From Tunturibacter gelidoferens (GTDB lineage Bacteria; Acidobacteriota; Terriglobia; Terriglobales; Acidobacteriaceae): a stretch of DNA of 64,000 bases. This document shows, piece after piece, positions 63,044-64,000 of the stretch. A program made the position numbers and the translations under genes. Location: the NCBI RefSeq assembly GCF_040358255.1, contig NZ_CP132938.1, positions 2,728,001 through 2,792,000 of the forward strand, given 5' to 3'. Numbering within the stretch: position 1 is the stretch's first letter; every line of letters begins with the position of its first letter. The notes under the pieces were generated by a model, which saw only the letters and a list, made by a program, of their open reading frames with translations, had not been told where the DNA came from and searched no databases.

Positions 63044-63147
63044 ATGATCCCGACCAACGGGAGGACCGTAGAGGATCATCTCGCCAAGACCGGTACACAC
63101 GCCACGAAGTGGCCGCCCCACGCGCAGTGGGCCCGTCCGGCGGGACA
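63044..63147. repeat. R3 multi-hairpin repeat, copy 2
   Basis: ATGATCC / GGATCAT encloses the CAACG segment; then CCAC-GAA-GTGG (63102-63112), CCCAC-GCGCA-GTGGG (63117-63131) and CCCG-TCCGG-CGGG (63132-63144). Loops match copy 1 at 26271-26380 exactly, while stems differ by paired changes. Lies in the convergent gap between the ArgZ-like and malate synthase genes. Confidence 0.8.
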
Positions 63148-63191
63148 TATCTTCTAAAGAAGAGCAAAGAGGAGCAAACCAGAGCAGGGAA

Positions 63192-64000
63192 CTAAAGCCC
63201 TTCAGCCATCACCCTGTCATAAGCTGGCACCGTCAGGAAATCCACAAACTTGGATGCCCGCACCAACTCCCCCATCAACTCCGCAGCCCGCACATAGGCC
63301 GTGTACCGCTTCGCATCAACGCTCGCCTTGGCATGCTTCAGTTCATCCCCGATTACAGCATCCACCATCTCAACCGTCACCGGCAGCCCATCGTCCATCA
63401 CTGCCTTATGGTGAACCCACTGCCAAAGCTGAGCCCGGCTTATCTCAGCCGTAGCCGCATCTTCCATCAGATTGAACAGCGGCACGCACCCAATCCCGCG
63501 CAGCCAGGCCTCCACATATCCCAATCCAACCGCAACGTTTTGCCGAACCCCAGCCTCCGAGATCGTGCCCTCCGGCACCTTCAGCAGATCCTCAGCGGTC
63601 ACATGAAACTCCGGCAGCTGCTTTGAGATCTGATTCGCCCGTGGCATCACACGGTCGAAAACCTCCAGCGCCACCGGCACCAGCCCCGGATGCGCTACCC
63701 ACGTCCCATCATGTCCGTCCGTTGCCTCACGCTCCTTATCGGCCCTCACCTGCGCCAGCGCCTTCTCATTCGCCACCGAATCGCTCTTGATCGGAATAAA
63801 CGCGCTCATCCCACCCATCGCGCTCACCCCCCGGCGATGGCACGTCTTGATCGCCAGCTTTGAGTAGCTCCGCATGAAGTGCGTCGTCATCGTCACCTGC
63901 GCGCGGTCCGGCAACGCCATGCTCATATCACCCGCGAACTTTTTAATGAAGCTGAAGATGTAATCCCATCGCCCGCAGTTCAGCCCAGCCGAGTGGTCCT
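63192..64000 (-). CDS. aceB: Malate synthase A, C-terminal part (5' end beyond window)
   Basis: The visible 268 residues are the C-terminal half of malate synthase A, the glyoxylate-shunt enzyme that makes malate from glyoxylate and acetyl-CoA. The first visible residues read DHSAGLNCGRWDYIFSFIKK, a hallmark of the family. Further motifs: MGGMSAFIPIKSD, DGHDGTWVAHPGLVP, VGLGYVEAWLRGIGCVPLFNLMEDAATAE in separate parts, and QLWQWVHHKAVMDDGLPVT. The frame is open to the window edge, so the N-terminal part lies outside. An isocitrate lyase gene may follow outside. Confidence 0.95.
   Translation of the reverse strand, partial: DHSAGLNCGRWDYIFSFIKKFAGDMSMALPDRAQVTMTTHFMRSYSKLAIKTCHRRGVSAMGGMSAFIPIKSDSVANEKALAQVRADKEREATDGHDGTWVAHPGLVPVALEVFDRVMPRANQISKQLPEFHVTAEDLLKVPEGTISEAGVRQNVAVGLGYVEAWLRGIGCVPLFNLMEDAATAEISRAQLWQWVHHKAVMDDGLPVTVEMVDAVIGDELKHAKASVDAKRYTAYVRAAELMGELVRASKFVDFLTVPAYDRVMAEGL

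Overview
The window looks like chromosome of an Acidobacteriota (Terriglobia-type: Granulicella/Edaphobacter/Terriglobus-like) soil bacterium. This is inferred from gene content and style, not from a database search. The signs are a large Cna-B plus TonB-receptor-like outer membrane protein, YVTN/YncE propeller proteins, a bactofilin, Tat-exported ferritin-like and aldehyde-oxidase proteins, GC-rich genes with strongly C-ending codons, and many short structured repeats between genes. No phage, transposase, CRISPR array or integrase was found.

Layout. 0-4.4 kb: bactofilin, a divergent methyltransferase, an AT-hook protein, an APC permease with a soluble tail, and an unlisted 45-codon membrane peptide. 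4.4-16.1 kb: housekeeping genes (lnt, prfB with its programmed frameshift, a DsbD/redoxin group, rarA, a SpoU methylase, tsaC). 16.2-26.2 kb: ydcF, DUF92, a propeller lipoprotein, an ECF sigma/RskA anti-sigma pair, tlyA, an AsmA protein and nadK. 26.5-31.1 kb: a minus-strand operon of FTR1-DUF2318 fusion, two FtsX-type permeases and an ABC ATPase, resembling Fet/P19-type iron uptake but without a P19 gene. 31.2-38.6 kb: GNAT and VanZ-like genes, then two near-identical tRNA-Arg genes (ACG and TCG) bracketing a PaoABC-type molybdenum aldehyde oxidoreductase and a Tat-exported WbsX-like protein. 38.6-43 kb: TlpA, glycosyltransferase 2, two tandem eukaryote-like PTPS genes with folE (a tetrahydropterin route), and truB. 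43-49.5 kb: tesA divergent from ybbA-ybbP (the E. coli arrangement), then galK-galT. 49.4-64 kb: surface and exported proteins (beta-barrel, Ig/lectin lipoprotein, YncE-phosphoesterase, Cna-B/TonB receptor, ferritin-like), an ArgZ-like arginine dihydrolase, and the C-terminal part of malate synthase running off the right edge.

The most unusual signal is three families of short intergenic repeats (R1, R2, R3). Their copies differ in sequence but keep complementary stems, including paired compensatory changes. Six of the seven loci lie in gaps between convergent genes, which suggests a role at RNA 3' ends or as mobile REP-like units.
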